Origin: Baylisascaris procyonis
Taxonomy: Eukaryota > Nematoda > Chromadorea > Rhabditida > Ascarididae
Reading direction: 5' to 3'
NCBI GenBank assembly: GCA_037389465.1
Contig: JAZARR010000221.1
Span: 4,070,501 to 4,134,500, forward strand
Length of the DNA stretch: 64,000 nt
Shown here: one piece after another, positions 1-14,440 of the stretch
How positions within the stretch are numbered: the stretch's first letter is position 1
Layout: every line of letters begins with the position of its first letter
Translations under genes and position numbers: made by a program
The notes under the pieces: model-generated
Told to the model about the DNA's origin: nothing
What the model saw: only the letters and a program-made list of their open reading frames with translations
The model's database searches: none

Positions 1-682
1 AATTATATAAAGGAGTGCCTAGAAAGAGAAGAATAGTCAAGGTAATGAAAATACAACTGTCTTTGAAGAAAGAGAGACCCCGTAATCCATTGTGACTGCA
101 TCCTCGGACGGGCATTACTTTTTTCTCAACCAGTGCCTGACTTCACCGCTTCTCAACTTTTAAGCCAATATTATCTTTTGGGAAGTTATAGGCGAAACGG
201 TTATGATGGAATAAATAAAATGAACTATGCTGCGGGGAACTTTCATGCTGATCACAATCGAGCACCATCAGTGTGCACATGTTTTGATCAGTGTTGTAGG
301 TAATTGACCCGAGTGAATTTTATCTCGTTTTCTGCATCTTTGAACCTTAATTGTTTCGGTTTGCTCTTAAATTTTTTTCTCTGGATCCAAATTTGCGTTT
401 CTAGTATGAAGTATTAAAGAATATTTCTTGATAGAAACCTAAGCAAATGTTATAGATGATTAGTGCCGCGAATACATTTCATCCGATTGAACGAATTGTA
501 ATTAAACACTTAGATTCGTTTGATTGACCTCTCAGTTAAGTAGGTGACCGACTGATTGCTCATACTTCATTTGATTATAGAAGTAAATTCACACAAGGAT
601 TTAGTGATTGGTTTTGCGACAAAAGGACAAACATTTCCGCAAGTATTTGTTAATGAATAAGTTTATTTTCAAAGGTACTCCA
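1..682. other. Upstream or intronic non-coding stretch
   Basis: No coding exon could be supported here. A pyrimidine-rich acceptor-like stretch ends near 674, just before the first coding block of the gene that follows. This may therefore be an intron or 5' UTR of that gene rather than true intergenic DNA. Confidence 0.4.
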
Positions 683-3600
683 ATGATGCGACCTCCATCG
701 GTGCCAGGTTATGAGCCACTTTTGGATAAACTCAAGCAACAGACGCAAGCAATATCTGGAGGTGCAAACGCTACTTCGGTTACACCAGGGAATGCTGTGG
801 GGGCGAGCACGACCCCCTTGGGACAAGCAACTAGTGCAACTCCTTTGGGGATACAGGTGGCGGCTGTGGCACCTTTTGCAACTGGTACACAGCCCCCACC
901 TGTAGGCACACCATTTGCAACTCCCACCACCCCTGCACCTCCCGATAGTCGAATGTCGCCAATTGCGGCCTTCTATAATCAGTTTGCAACTCTCGATCCT
1001 GCACTTCAAGTAAGCGATTCTCTTGTCGTTGAAAACAATTTAATGCTTATATTGCTGTAAAACCATTAGATGCGAGTAAAAGACGATTGATTGTGGTTCA
1101 CGCCTTGGTTGGGTTAAAACTGTTCAAAAGAATGAGGCCATTTGGTGATTGTCAGTTTTCTACATTCTTTTTTTTCTATCGTCTTAAAAAGTTGCTGAAG
1201 GCAACTTTTACTGCTCATGGATGACAAACTTGTGTCAAGTTTGGTAGATTCACTGGTTGTGAGTGGTGCATTGCTTGTTTGGATGATGGGTTGTTAAATT
1301 AAAGGAAATAGCCAGATAGAGTAGATTGTCATAAATAAGAGTTTATGACGAATGTTATTGTTTAATGCGAATTCGGTGTTATTCTAGCGATGTAATAGTA
1401 CTAAATGAAATTGAGATGTCTTCATCACCCCCTCCCCCCCCCCCCCAACTCCTCCCTTCCCCCCCCACCCCTTTATTAATCCCCGCGCATAAAGATATTT
1501 ATTAACTTAATTTAAAGGCAGTTTTACTTCTCTATTTTAGCAATATGATGCAAAAATGGAACGAATAACCCACAGCGTAATGGAATGTTGTTGACTTAGA
1601 AAGTGAGGATTCGATATCGTTGTCCCCTCCGCTGTCTGCGCGCATTGCATTTCGGTTTTATTTTGCATATTATTAGTGAGATGAAAATACTAACAAGAGG
1701 GAAACATTGGTGTTTAATATGCAAATGAGGCAGTTTTAAATCGAGACGCAAATTGCAGTATGCGATGACGATGAAGATAATGCAAGCTCAGCAACAGCAA
1801 CAAGAATTCGAACGTGCAAGATTGGCCGTGCTGCAAAGTCGTGGTGGGCTTTTAATCCTTAAGTGGTTACACTATCATTGATGGAAGTGAATGAATTCCG
1901 TTTGTTTGCCGGGAAGCGGCGAGAGAGAGGAGGTATTGCAGTTGTTCTAATGCAGAAACGTCCAACAGTAAGGTAAAGGAAATCCACCGTGGAAAAGTCG
2001 TCGCAGTGACTTGAAGAAGTTTTGAAATTTTCAATAAGGTGTTGCATATCGGTATGGCGGTTCGTATTATATATGAAATTGATGGTACATTGATGTTTAT
2101 TTAGATGGGGAAAAATGAGAAGTAGCGGAAACATCTGTTGGTTTAGTTCCCTTCTATTTGAAGATCAAAAGTCTAACCATCACGCTTACAGCCTCTCAAA
2201 AGTTGGCGCTGCAAAAAGTGTCGAAGCTGGCATTTGCGTGACTGTCGCGAATGTTTTAATGCGGCAGATGCAAATAATATCCACAGTTGGGGCATAGCCA
2301 TGCAATTCGCAATAGCTTTGTGATAAGATGGAGATGTTTTTATTGGAATGATAATAGGTGACTAATGAAGGTATTGCAGCTGGAGCGACAGCCGGTGCAA
2401 GTTTAATGGATGCGTATCGGCAACAGGCACTGGCTTTGGGACTGTCTGAGCAACAAGCGCAGAGTTGTCAACAACATCTGAATGCACTCGCCGGCGACCC
2501 GAAATTTTTGGTTTGTCATTTTTGATGTTATGGTTCCACTTTTGGTGAATTTTCGCTTAGAAATTGTTGACATTGTTATATGAGTTTAGCATTCCTTTTG
2601 CCGTAATATTTTCGCTTCGCATTCTCCATGTGCTGCATTTATTTGAATGTGGCAAGCTTTCTTAAGTGGAAGTCAGGTCGAATAAAAGCCCTTCAGATAT
2701 ACCCTCAAGTGCCATTAAAAAATAGAATCCATCATGTGAATAAAGCCCTCTTTTGAATTGGGGCACTATTTTTGAGCATCGTGAAAACTGCAAGTGCCGA
2801 ACGGGTTCACCCCAGGGGTGTAAATACTCATCGATTTGATGTGAGCGGTGAACTCTGATTCGTTACTGAAATTTAGGCATGTCTGAAACCGCATAGTAAC
2901 GTTTTTTAGAAGCAAATCTGAGTTCAAGTTTTCCGAATCTTACAAGTTTATTGTACAAATATTAAGTTATCACATTGATATTCCTTGGATTATCCTACAT
3001 ATTATAAATGCTTCAGTAATACTCTTTTAAACTCATTTGACATTTGCGCCTTCGCAGTCAGGGGATCATACTGTGCGATATGTCTTTGGATTTGCAAGTT
3101 TTATAAAGGTTTTTTAAAAAAGGTTTTAAAGGGAAGCGGTGGGTTATTGAGGAGTACGACAAGAAATATTCATTTTGTTTAAGCAGAAGGTTGATTACTT
3201 TGTTTTCAGTTTTGGCAACAATTACTGCAACAGCAGCAAGCTGCTGCCTTGAAGCAGCAGCAACAACAACAACAAGCTGCTGCCGCATCTTCTGGAGGAT
3301 TGGCACACGCGGCGACTGCCTCGATGTTGTCAAATGTGCAAGCGGCCGCTGCTGCTGGACACCTCCAATCACAACAGGCCGTAGAACAACAACATCAGAA
3401 CGCACTGGCTCAGTTGGCTAGTATGTCATCGGCTGTTGCAGCGGCAACAGCAGATTCCCAGCAGCGACATTTCGCTGCTACATCTGCCGCATTATCGGCT
3501 GCTAACAACCAATTGTTCAACGATTTCCGCAATGCGGAACAAATGCGGAAAGAACGTGATGAAGGTGCCAAACAACTCGAAGCACAGCAAAGACAGGTGA

Positions 3601-6600
3601 ATATATGCACAGTATTTATTAATCTGGTATTGTCTACTTATAAAAGCAAGATTAGTTAGAAGAAGTTTAATCTTAATATATATTGCGCCTTTTTGCAATT
3701 GCAAGCAGTGGACATCAACTGTAGAGTCCTTAAAAAAAGAAATAACAGCGTCAAACCTTTGCACTTTATTGGAGTTGTTCCACGGATATTAATGTGCCAA
3801 CTTTCGGGATAATGGGGCATCCAAAATTTCTGCCCCCGATTGTTTCCAAGGAACTTTTAACAATGAAATTCTATTGTAATCAAATATAATATCCTTCAAC
3901 CTGAACATGTTTTCCACATGGAGGCTTGAAATTCTTAAGTCATTAAAAAAGAAATTTTTATTACACGATTCAAAGTAGTTTTCATTTGCCCAGCTACAGT
4001 TTGATTTTACTCTTGCATGCATTTCTGAGGAAATTGGAAATTTCTAGTCAATTAAAAGTTGGGGAGCAACTGAGAGCGATTATTTTGTTTTGATACCTGA
4101 AGCAACATCTTGAAGACCCTGGGTTAAGGTCAGGAACAAGCTGCAATTAACCACCGAAAGCATTTCCATTCACGTGATAAAACTTCTTTTTAAATGGTTT
4201 GAAGGGTATAAAATCTTGAAGTGAAGAGTATTATATCTGATCATAATGAAACTTCAATGTTCTAATTTCTTTGGAAGCAATCAAATCCAAAAACTATTCT
4301 ATGGCCCTATCTCTTTTACTATGCTTTTTTCTAAAAATGTAGACATGCGTTTGACTCTTCTCAGCTTTTGTAAATGAGATTTATTACATTATACCATGTA
4401 AACGATTTAGATGTTGATACAATTACTGCATTATGTTGCAGTGCTTTATCGCATAGTATGGGAACTGCTCATACTCTACGGTGCTGTTTGCTCACATTTC
4501 TAGAGTACTGTTTTATTGAAAAGTATAAGTGTAGTGATTTAAATGCTGTTGTAACTTCGAATGCAGTATTGCTGCAGTTTCTGAAATCTTTAATATACAA
4601 TTTGATCGGCATCAAAAATGGGTCGATCCAATTGTTGGCTTTTCTGAAGAAAGTGGATTGATATATGGAGGCGAACTAATATTAGTTGTATGAACGCAGA
4701 TGATTGAGGGAGCACTTGTTTTAGTGTTGCACCTATTGCTGGTGTGATTGAGATCTTTGGTCTTGAAATTGTGGTGCCTAAGAGATTAGCGATGTTTTTC
4801 TTCGTTGTGTACTGTGAAATGGATGAGTGTGGATTTGATTTGTTTAAAATTATACGTTGACCTGCTCTATTTATCTGACAGTCTTTTTTTTATCAGTGTT
4901 TACTTCTCTTTTCAGTTTTTTTTTTATTCTTATGCTTATTGTGGTCGCCAATTTCTGGAAAACCGCTGTATATCTGAGGGAATATTAATGGTTTTTGCTG
5001 CTTGAAGATGATTTTGTTTAGATTTCGGAGGAGAGAAGAAATGTGGAGCAGCAACGCAGACGCGTCGAAGAGGTTTGTTCGGATTAATGTGTTTTTCTCA
5101 GAACTGCTTTCATATCTATCAAACATTTCAGCATCGTTAAGGTCTTTTTCCCCCACATCGAGGTAAGATGAGGTATGAGCTATCAAAGGAGGAGGGAGGG
5201 AGGAGGGGGGCGAAAGGCGCCAATAAGAGGAAAGACTATATTCGGAAGAACTTGTGGAAATTGATGCATTATTTTTGATTATTCACACAAATTTTTCGTG
5301 TGTGATGAAAGGCAAGGTCGTATATGCATATTTATAGTTGGGAAGGGCGGTTTTTTCATTAATTTTTATGCATTTGCTATGCGGCTAAAAATATAATTTT
5401 TCATTAAAAGAGTTATGTGAGATGTGTTTAAGGATGAGGCACGTTTGGTGGAAGAGTTGAATCATGCGACGCGTTTGGAATATCCACGTGCGTTGATGTA
5501 TCAGAATCCCGAATTGGCACAGGCTCATCTACAGAAGATCGAACAATTAAAGGAACGACGGAGTGCATTGCAGCATTATAAGAGGGCCCTCGACGAGAAA
5601 TTGCAGAAGACGGCTGGTATGTTATTATTTTTGTTGAGCAAAGCAACAGCACTTATTGAATATAAGAAAGAAGAGAGGGAGAAAAATTCACTTAGCAGTC
5701 GTTATTTTTATGCCGTTGAAAGAAGTGATCGCAGTCACTCTCAATATTTTCCATACTGAGAGAAAATTTCGTGACCACATTAACGGGAATGAAACAAATT
5801 TTGGTAAGTAGCGGATATCTTTTGGTAGTAGGGAGTGTTATAAAGTTAAAAATCCTTTAGAAGGGTGTAGAATTCTGCCTGGTGGAAGCGATATTTTTAG
5901 CACTTCGCCATCACACTGCTATGATCTCGAACCATCCTTAGTACTTCCCCTCTTCATCCTTCTTAGAGGATCTCCGGTTTTGTGGTAAAAGCAAACAGTT
6001 CAGATTTTGAGATATTTCACCAACTCATGCGGAACGATCATTTGCCGAGCGATAGACTTGAAAAATGTGTTATTTTCTGGTAGCTATTAATAATAAGAAT
6101 TTGTTAAGCACAGTAAAATTGCCTCCAATATTCTCATCTGAACAAAATTTGTGTCAGCTAGATTGGATGCATCATTTTATCTTAAGATATGAGCTCATTA
6201 GAGTAGGTTGAGTAGGTTGTTTTAAGTCAAAGGGAGTATTAGATTTGAAAAGGAACTAAGATTAAACCGAATAGCATTGTTGATTGTGATGTAAAGTCAG
6301 GTATAAGAAAGAATGAGAGCGATGCTAACGGTTGTGTAATATAAAATACGCGTTAAATATCTCTTTTTTTTTTGTTATTGAGAATGAAGCGATTCACATC
6401 GTTGTGTGTGTGTGTGTGTGGGTGTTGTTCGTTTGCTTGAGATTTCGATGAGATAAAAGATGCGAATGAATGCTTAGGCAATAAACATGCACAATCTATG
6501 CACTTTTCGATTCGTTTCGCTGTGTATCGGATATTGAATTCATCGATTTGTGATATTCTTTTATTATTTATTTTGTTTTATATTTTATTTATTCTCGAAT

Positions 6601-9600
6601 ATTGAGATCGAAATGTGATACTGAGTTATTGCTCTATTAAATCTTTCGGTTGAGATAAGGTTTAAACCTTTCAGTTTAGTTTAGAAGTATTGCATCTATA
6701 TAAGGCAAATTGTCGTGAAGTGTTTGCTTGGCAATGATAATTAATAGCAAATGTCTTTGAGTAGTTCGTTTACATTTTGTTGGTGACGAGGTTTTCTCTT
6801 TCGCCGAATATTCAGCACAAAAGGGTATTTTTTGAATGATTCGATTTTAAGGAAAAATAATTTTTCAATTAAAGAGACGAACACATTTCCTATTTAAGTG
6901 AATCAAGAAATGAGTTTTAAAAGAGCAATATTACTAACGAAAGAAAGTAAACATATAAAAAGAAAGAAGATTAAAGGAAATGAAAGTAAGAAATAGGTAA
7001 ATACTGATAAAACGAATAAATGGAAGGGAAGTAGATGAAGTACGATGTTGAGAGTCGATGATGTGGAAGAAGTAATAAAATGTTATGATTATTTAGTGAC
7101 ATAAATAAAGAAAGCAGTTTAATGCTTGTGGAAGCATCAAATAAATGAATCGTATAAGTTGTCAGCAAAAGCATTTCAAATAGATTGTAAATTGCGTAAT
7201 TTATTTTATAATTGTTAATAAATATGGTCCGATCCGATCCGATAGCATATGGAAAGCATTAAAACATAGTGAAGATAAGTCAAATTCTAGTAGGGAACCT
7301 AGTAAGATTGCGATGGAGTTGAAATGCCGATATACGCGAAAGAAAGCTCTATATGTGACGACCTCAGATTGGATGAGAAAAGATTGCTTCGGTGAGCAGG
7401 AAATAAGAAAAAATCCTATCATTTACAAACTGTCGTCATCAGAGCATTACAAACACTATTAAATGCCTTTTATACTCAGGCGTAGTTGGTTGCTAAGTGG
7501 TTCAATAGGAATATTTTAGAGCATGTGAGTTTGAGAGTTTTAAAAATTCTACTTTAGGTCTTCAAGCGGCAGCAGGAGCCGGAGCATCTGGAGTGATAGT
7601 ACGGGGTGCGAATGAGGAAAGAGCCGCAGGTTTGGGAGTGGTAAGCAAAGGAGCCATGAAGGAATTCCCTCCGTCTATGAACAAACCTGCAATCGGAATC
7701 ACAGCTCCGCAGAGTTCATCGTTCAACCCGCATGGTCTAATTGGTATCAATCGACCGCAGAATGATTCCACGTTGGCTGGCCGAAGGGTATCTATCATTT
7801 AATATTTCAGATACTTGGAGCGATTCTTTTATCGCTTTGACGTGTTTTGTGTGTTTTCATAGCATTTAGTTGGAGTGGCTTTTATACTTCAGGTAGGTGG
7901 TCGTTCATTGCTCATCTTATGTTTTTCTCCATTTTCCGATTTGAATAAAGCGAATCGATGCGGTATTTTTTCTATAGGATGATCCACCAATGAATACACA
8001 AGCAATGTCAGTTTGAAAATAATAAAACAATAAGAATAATCACCGTAGAAAATGATTAGATGTGTTTTGTGGAGAATTACGGTGATGCAACTTCAGTGGA
8101 TTGCAGCTGACCACTCATGGGCAGGCAGCAACACAGCAACAGACACATCAACAGGAGGCAGTTTCACATGTGGGTAGTGCAGAGATGACTGCAGCTAGAA
8201 CCGCTGGTATACATCCGAGACCCGATCCCATCATTACTGCAGGAATCGTCCGTAAAAGTAAGTTTTATTCTTCGTTGTTTTAATAAATATTTTTTGTTTA
8301 CTTATACTCGTAGGTCCATTTGATATGCATTTCAGCGCAGTGAAACATGGCATGAGAAGTATGATAATTTTTCAATGACAAGAGGCCAATGGGTCAGAAA
8401 GGCGTGGGAAGAACTCCCCAGATTCTAAAAAAAATTATTGGAGGACGCCTATCAAAACTTTTCAATTCTCAAAAACTTGAATCTTCGCAATAAGGTGACC
8501 ATAAATGACTTATGTTTCTCAAGTTATTCACAGTTTATTTTCTTGGCTTTTCTCTTTGTGATGCTTTTATAATGACTTCTATTCAGGCGGATAGACTGTA
8601 GAACTAGATAGTAGAATTAATTACCAGGTTGTGGATTTTTATCAATGCGGAGAAATAGTTTACATGGTACGGTGAGGTGAGCAAGCACATATACCACCGT
8701 TTGCTGCAGCAAGCGTGCTCAAAATGAACGCGTAGGATGATTGTCTCACCAAAAAGATGCGCCGATGCGGAGCGCCTATTTACGACTGCCGTAGAGGGGG
8801 AGCAGGGTTTGCGCTCTTATTTTGCATAAGTTTATTCCTTTTTCATTAACGAAAAGGGGTGTTGCATTTGCAAAATATTATAGCTGGTGATCCACTAATG
8901 TTCGATATGAACCAATCCGCACAATCGCTATTTCGTGCTCATTGTCACAGTGTGATCGACGATGAATTGAATAGAAACGATAGTGTGAACTCGGCTGAGA
9001 TCAAACGGAAATCAGGTATATATCATTGTTGCAGTTTGGAGATTCGATATGCAGTTGCAGATCGTGAAATCTGAAGTACGGTTTCGAAATGTTACGGTTT
9101 TACATGCCATAGTCGCAGAAATTATATCAAAGAAATTATATTTGTGGATAGCTCGAGCTGATTTATGAAACATAAATTGCGCTAAGAGGAGGATACGGTG
9201 AAGCCGTATTGTGGGATAGCACAATGTCATGATAAGTTTCAATCACCCTTCACTTAAACGAAGTCGGATATCGAGTAGAATGGTTTACAGTGTTTCTCAT
9301 CTTCTGTCTTTTCACGCGTTTCTGTGTTAAGCATATTGTGCCATCGTTGTGCTTATGTGTAGATTTGTCTGAACGTCTGGTGGTTCCAACTCGAAGACCA
9401 CGAATGCTTTAATGGTTAACGCTATAAGTTGGCACTTCCTGCACTTAGAGGCAGCTTGAAATTTTTGTTTAGTATCTTTTACAGTTGCTTCGGTACATTC
9501 GAAAGGATTTTTTTTTTGTTGAGGACCCGAGAGTTGGCCAGTTTAGTAGAAGTTTCTGATTGTTGTTGTATATTTGGGAAGTTGTTTAGTCCGGCGGGCT

Positions 9601-12600
9601 GAAACGTTGAAAGCATGTCAGAATGTGCTTTTGAGCATATCTGAATAGATTCAGTGGTTATTCCTGTTGAAAATTGAAGGAGCGAAGTGGAAAATATATA
9701 GGAAGCAGATGGAGAAAACTGGTGGCGTTAGTTGTACTAATAACAAAATTTAGGCATCCATACCGTTTACCTTCCTTCGGTACATGGAGCCCACCACGCA
9801 CCGAGCATGAAGTTAGCGGCATCGGCGGGACACCGACGTACAACATCGCCGGCTTTAAGCATGCCACGAGCCGGCGGTCTACCGAGCGCTCATGCGGCGC
9901 CATCGCCTTTGGGCGTGACCGCGCAGCAACAGACGACGTCGTCTTCGGCACGTTCGTCGCCTTCTGTACAACAGTTCACACATGTTCTATCGGCCGCAAT
10001 GCAGCATCCGCAACCGCAGCCGCAACCGCAAACACATTCACCTTCACATGCTCCTATTGCATCCCCGCTAACAATGCAACAGCCGACATCCTTGCCTATA
10101 AGGAGGACGGGCAGTCCCACTACAGCAGCTTTCCCATCACGCACTCCTGTCGCAACCCCGTCGTTGATGTCACCTCGTACTCCGCTCACGATCAATCCTT
10201 GTTTGACGAGCCCGATCCCATCAACGCATCCCTCACCGCAGGCACCAGCAACAGCGCCACCAGGAGCGTATCGAGCATCTACGCCAAGCTCTTCACCATT
10301 CCAGGTTCATCCTTATTCTTCATCCTTTCGTATTTTTATACCTACTTTCCTTGATTTCTTTTCCATTTACAGTTATAGAGGGATTTTCTTCCGTTGGTGA
10401 GTCTAACTGATTCAGGTCCTGTTTGCTCATGGAAATATATAATTAAAATTCATATTTATAGAGCCAAACTAGTAACGATCTTTTCCATCGTTTTCATCTT
10501 TGGTTATTTCTATATTATTCATTAATTAAGGGATGTGGTATTTTTCTGTGTTTTACTTTACTAACTCTTTTATTTGTTTCCATTGCTTTTATTTACATTT
10601 TTTCATGATCATCAGCAAAACGTTTAGAGGTGCATATAATTTTTTCAAAAAATCGAAATTTATAGTCAATTGTATTTCAACAAATGATTTTTTTCGAGCG
10701 CTTATACAAAATATCATTCAAAAATATCCGAATTGCTCTCGTTTGTGTTGAATTTGTTTCTTTGAATCGCTTATTCTCACATTTGTTGAGTGTTGATTGC
10801 AATTGGTGATAAATCGAAGGCGCACATTTCTTTAGTGTTTTTTGCAACCCAATCGAGAGAAGCATTGCTGCACAACTGATACCGAATAATCTGCAACAAA
10901 ACATTCGTTAAATTATCGTTCATTTTTACGACTATTTCATCAGAATGTTTTTCTCTCTTTCATTCCTTTACTTTCCTGTTTTTATTCTCATTTAAAAGCG
11001 AATAAGAGTCGGAAGCAGTCTTCGGAAGATGTATGTCAAAAGGGTAAAGATAAGATGATGCTTATCGGGTGGTTAAGTGTGGGATGGTCATTAAAATAAA
11101 ATAAAATGCTGATTGAGGTCAATGCTTGTTGTCAATATTTGCTTAAAATTGTCATATGTTTCGTAGAGCTTAAAGTTTAAAAGGATTTTTGTTGACTATT
11201 GTTTTGGTCCATAGTGGTGCGCGTGGAATCAAGGCAAATGAGCTCAAGCTGAACAGCCATTTTCGCTTGAAATAGGATAGACTTCATACTGAGAGTTCGA
11301 CTAATTATTGCTCTTAAGATGTCTCCGTCGTTGGGTTCAATTTCACCGAATGTAACCGCATCTCCTCGAAGTTCATTGTCGAGCTTGAACTTCCATGCTG
11401 CAACATTCGCACACCCAGCCGGCATCAGCGCGACGTCACCGTCAGTGCCACCATCGAGTACTTTGCCAAGTGCGAGTTCATCTGAAGCGGCTGCCAAATC
11501 TCAACTTCCTACAGCTAAGTCATCTGAGGTTGGAACAGTTTAGTAAACTTATTCAAGATTGATGGTACTCATCAGCAGCAATATGGCTTTCACTGAGGAA
11601 TTTACTTTTGTTGTGAGAAGTATGTTTTCTGCGGACATGCTGGGTGAGTCGTAAGCGGCGTTATAAGAAGAGGAGTGGTATAATGGTGCTATTGGGTCAT
11701 GGTAGTCGAAAATTTTAAAGCATATCTGCATAGCCGAAATGTTTCAAAGAACCTTTTCTGCTCGATTCACTTGATACAGCTCATCAAAAAGGCGCTATTA
11801 ACGATGTCTTCTTAATGGTCAGAATTTTTGGACGGCTGAAATAGCAATCCAGAAATCATTGAATTCACTTGATCATTCCCAGTCAGGCAGTTATTATTAC
11901 TACTAATAAAATTTTAATTGTTGGCCAGACTTTTCAAGTATTGTTGGATCCCATTTCAAGATTTCTCGGGAAGTAATCATTGGAAAAAACCTATACTGTG
12001 TAAGTAAATAGCGAGAATATCTTGAATGGGGACAGAATGGAAAAATATGCGTAATGCAGAGACGTAAAGATGTGCATTCTTCTAGTGTTCTACTATTTTA
12101 TTATAGTTTCTTTTCGTTTTTTTTATGCCTTTTTTTTTACAAACAAATATCAGAGCATTATATCTACTTGTATATACATGTATGTTGATGTTTTTGGCCG
12201 ATATAACGTACATTGTTAGGTGACATTTCATATTGTATTTCACATTGATTCCTCAAATTCGAAAGAAATTGTGACGTTTTAAAATTGCTAAAAACTTGTT
12301 ACACGTATTGCACCGATCGGATCACATTATGCATAATTTGATGAATGGGATGGTTCGATAAGTCAAAGTGTGAATGCAATATTTCATTTTTTGTTGATAC
12401 CTCTTGGTATTGATGGACAAATGATCGGGATGCAAACGTACAGCTCGTGACAGCTGCTGTTATGGCACGCTTTTTTGGTTTAGATTACAGTTTTTGAATA
12501 TTTTTCAGAAAGAGTTGCGCGAATAGTCATTATTACGAGAATTGAAAAGTGCGGCCTGTAAGCAATGCAGTTTGTGGAGTATATCACTTGCAGCTTATCA

Positions 12601-13852
12601 ATTCAGAACAGTTCAGTTTTTGAAGGCAACAAAGTATTAAGTGGGTAGTTGATGGAAGTTGTGGGAGATGGGATGAGAAAGGGGGGAGCAGTGATAAAAT
12701 TGTAGATCTGACAGTGAACAGAAATTTCTGCCCCCAGTGGTGTTTATGACTCTGGGAAGGGTATACTGGAGAATCGGTTTCCTGTATCAAAATCTCTTCG
12801 TGGCGTAGGAGATGTATTTCCCACATGATATTTGAGTGGCTTAAATGCTATGATCATGCTGACAATTAATAAATCCTTTTTTTTGATTGTTCAATAGACA
12901 ACAAAATATTTTGAGTTGTCTATCCTACTATTATTGAATTTCAATAGACGTCAAAATTATTTAAGAGCGAAATGGAGGTGTCATCGTCGACGACTACGGA
13001 AAGTCGACCAGAACCGTTCATGGTTTCGGCGAACTTCGAGCCGCTTTCTCCCGACAATGGAGACTCACCGCCTATGAACGATTTTAACAGCACATCACAG
13101 TCAGGTATCTTGCGGTTTTTCTTATTGAACAAAGGGGGATCGTTTGTGCCAAGAAGGCGGGAAAGAATTTTCCATCTGCGATTCGAGAATCGAGAGGGAG
13201 GAACACGAAGGGAACAAATTCCCCCAAAGATAGGCCTAGCCTCCTAAGTGGTTATCTAACAGCACCTATCCTGCGAACGCTTTGGTTCTTTAGGGTAGCT
13301 TTATATCGTTATGTTGATGGGCATCATAACGTCGTTGATTTCGCCTCAATGCGAATGTTGCGTTAGAATCTCACTGCGCAGCGTACTGTCGTTCGTACAA
13401 ACATTTTATGTGTCTATTTCCATTGTGGCATTTCGACTTTATCCGTATTAGATTACTTTTTACATCATACTGAACGCACGAAAATATGAGAGAGCAATAT
13501 TTTCTAAATGAAATTATATGCACATCGATACTATCTGAGAGCATATGGATTTCATATGGAGCAGTGTTACGTATCGTTGTTGCGATTCTCTCTTCGAAGG
13601 GGAATAATGCGCATCGTGATTGTAGGCACACCGGATCAAAGCTGTATGCCATTATTCTCGCTTCTGAATCTGCCGGAAAACGGTTCAGTGAATTCAACGC
13701 CTGTACGACCAGTATTGTCGACGGCAGATTTGCATGAATCGATTAACGATGAGCAGGATACGGTGACGTCATCAACGTCGACTCCTGTGGCATCGAGCAG
13801 CTCATCAAGACCGCCACCTCCCACTTATGAGCCTCTCTCTGATGATGAGTAA
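683..13852 (+). CDS. Gln/Ala/Ser/Pro-rich coiled-coil protein, putative nuclear co-regulator (15 exons)
   Basis: I do not recognise the family. Exons joined in phase: 683-1009, 1541-1576, 1759-1843, 2380-2510, 3210-3596, 5022-5072, 5433-5616, 7558-7787, 7978-8010, 8107-8257, 8884-9015, 9754-10304, 11319-11528, 12966-13104 and 13626-13852 (TAA), giving about 957 residues. Residues ~1-110 are Thr/Pro/Ala-rich. Residues ~122-320 carry poly-Gln and poly-Ala runs. Residues ~300-400 are a charged helical coiled coil (EQMRKERDEG, EERRNVEQQRRRVEE, QLKERRSALQHYKR). Residues ~583-880 are low-complexity Ser/Pro/Thr/Gln. The last exon has an LXXLL motif (LFSLL, ~892-896) and an acidic tail ending YEPLSDDE. 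No signal peptide or membrane segment is seen. This layout is typical of chromatin or transcription co-regulators, which is inference. The ATG at 683 is the first plausible start, but the frame could be entered by splicing from an exon left of the window. Every junction keeps phase, so the gene is well supported even though its function is not. Confidence 0.85.
1427..1472. repeat. C-rich low-complexity tract
   Basis: Almost uninterrupted cytosine runs with a few T and A, in the first intron of the Gln-rich gene. It is unusual against the AT-rich background. Confidence 0.85.
6403..6420. repeat. (TG)n microsatellite
   Basis: A run of nine TG units in the 1.9 kb intron between exons 5433-5616 and 7558-7787. 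Confidence 0.9.
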
Positions 13853-14434
13853 TGGTGCGTGGACGGATTGATCAGTTAGTAAAGATGCCATCACGAATGG
13901 AGATTTCCACTTTGAGATATTTGTCCGGTGAAACTGATGCGTATGCTTCATATGTATCTTTTGACTTTTTTCACGTCTTAGACAGAAAGAAGAAAATATT
14001 CATTTAAAAAATTCAGAAAATTATAAAGAGTATGATGATATTTTACCTTAATATTCGAAAAATGCGAATAAGAACGGAAAAATTGTATGTATACAGTCGT
14101 ACCTATATCACTAGTCGAACAATGGTAATGGATTAATAGAATATTGTGGGGTGTTGTTCTTTTCTGAGCCGATTTTTTTTTTTTTTGAACGATCTTTAAT
14201 GGCACAATTGAATTTGTTAGAATTTCTGAAAACGAATTCGCTCAAATATATGAGTTAATAAGTTTTTTGTGTGAAATCGTTGTTAATCATGTATATATAT
14301 TTTATATCGTATTTTATAATTGCGAATATTATTTTCACATTGATTTCCACATTTAAATAACAAAATTATGGAAAATATTCCATTGTATTATTCCTATCAA
14401 TATGCATTTTTGCATAATTTGCAGCGAAAAAAAA

Positions 14435-14440
14435 AATAAA
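14435..14440 (+). promoter_or_regulatory. Possible polyadenylation signal of the Gln-rich gene
   Basis: An AATAAA hexamer about 580 bases after the stop codon. Other A-rich candidates are nearby, so the choice is tentative. Confidence 0.3.

Noticed and set aside
9674..10354. 226-codon plus-strand frame
   Set aside because: It overlaps the real exon 9754-10304 in another frame. The Ser/Pro/Gln frame joins its neighbours in phase and this one does not.
12584..12826. 80-codon minus-strand frame between exons of the Gln-rich gene
   Set aside because: It is antisense within an intron, without splice context or a recognisable motif.
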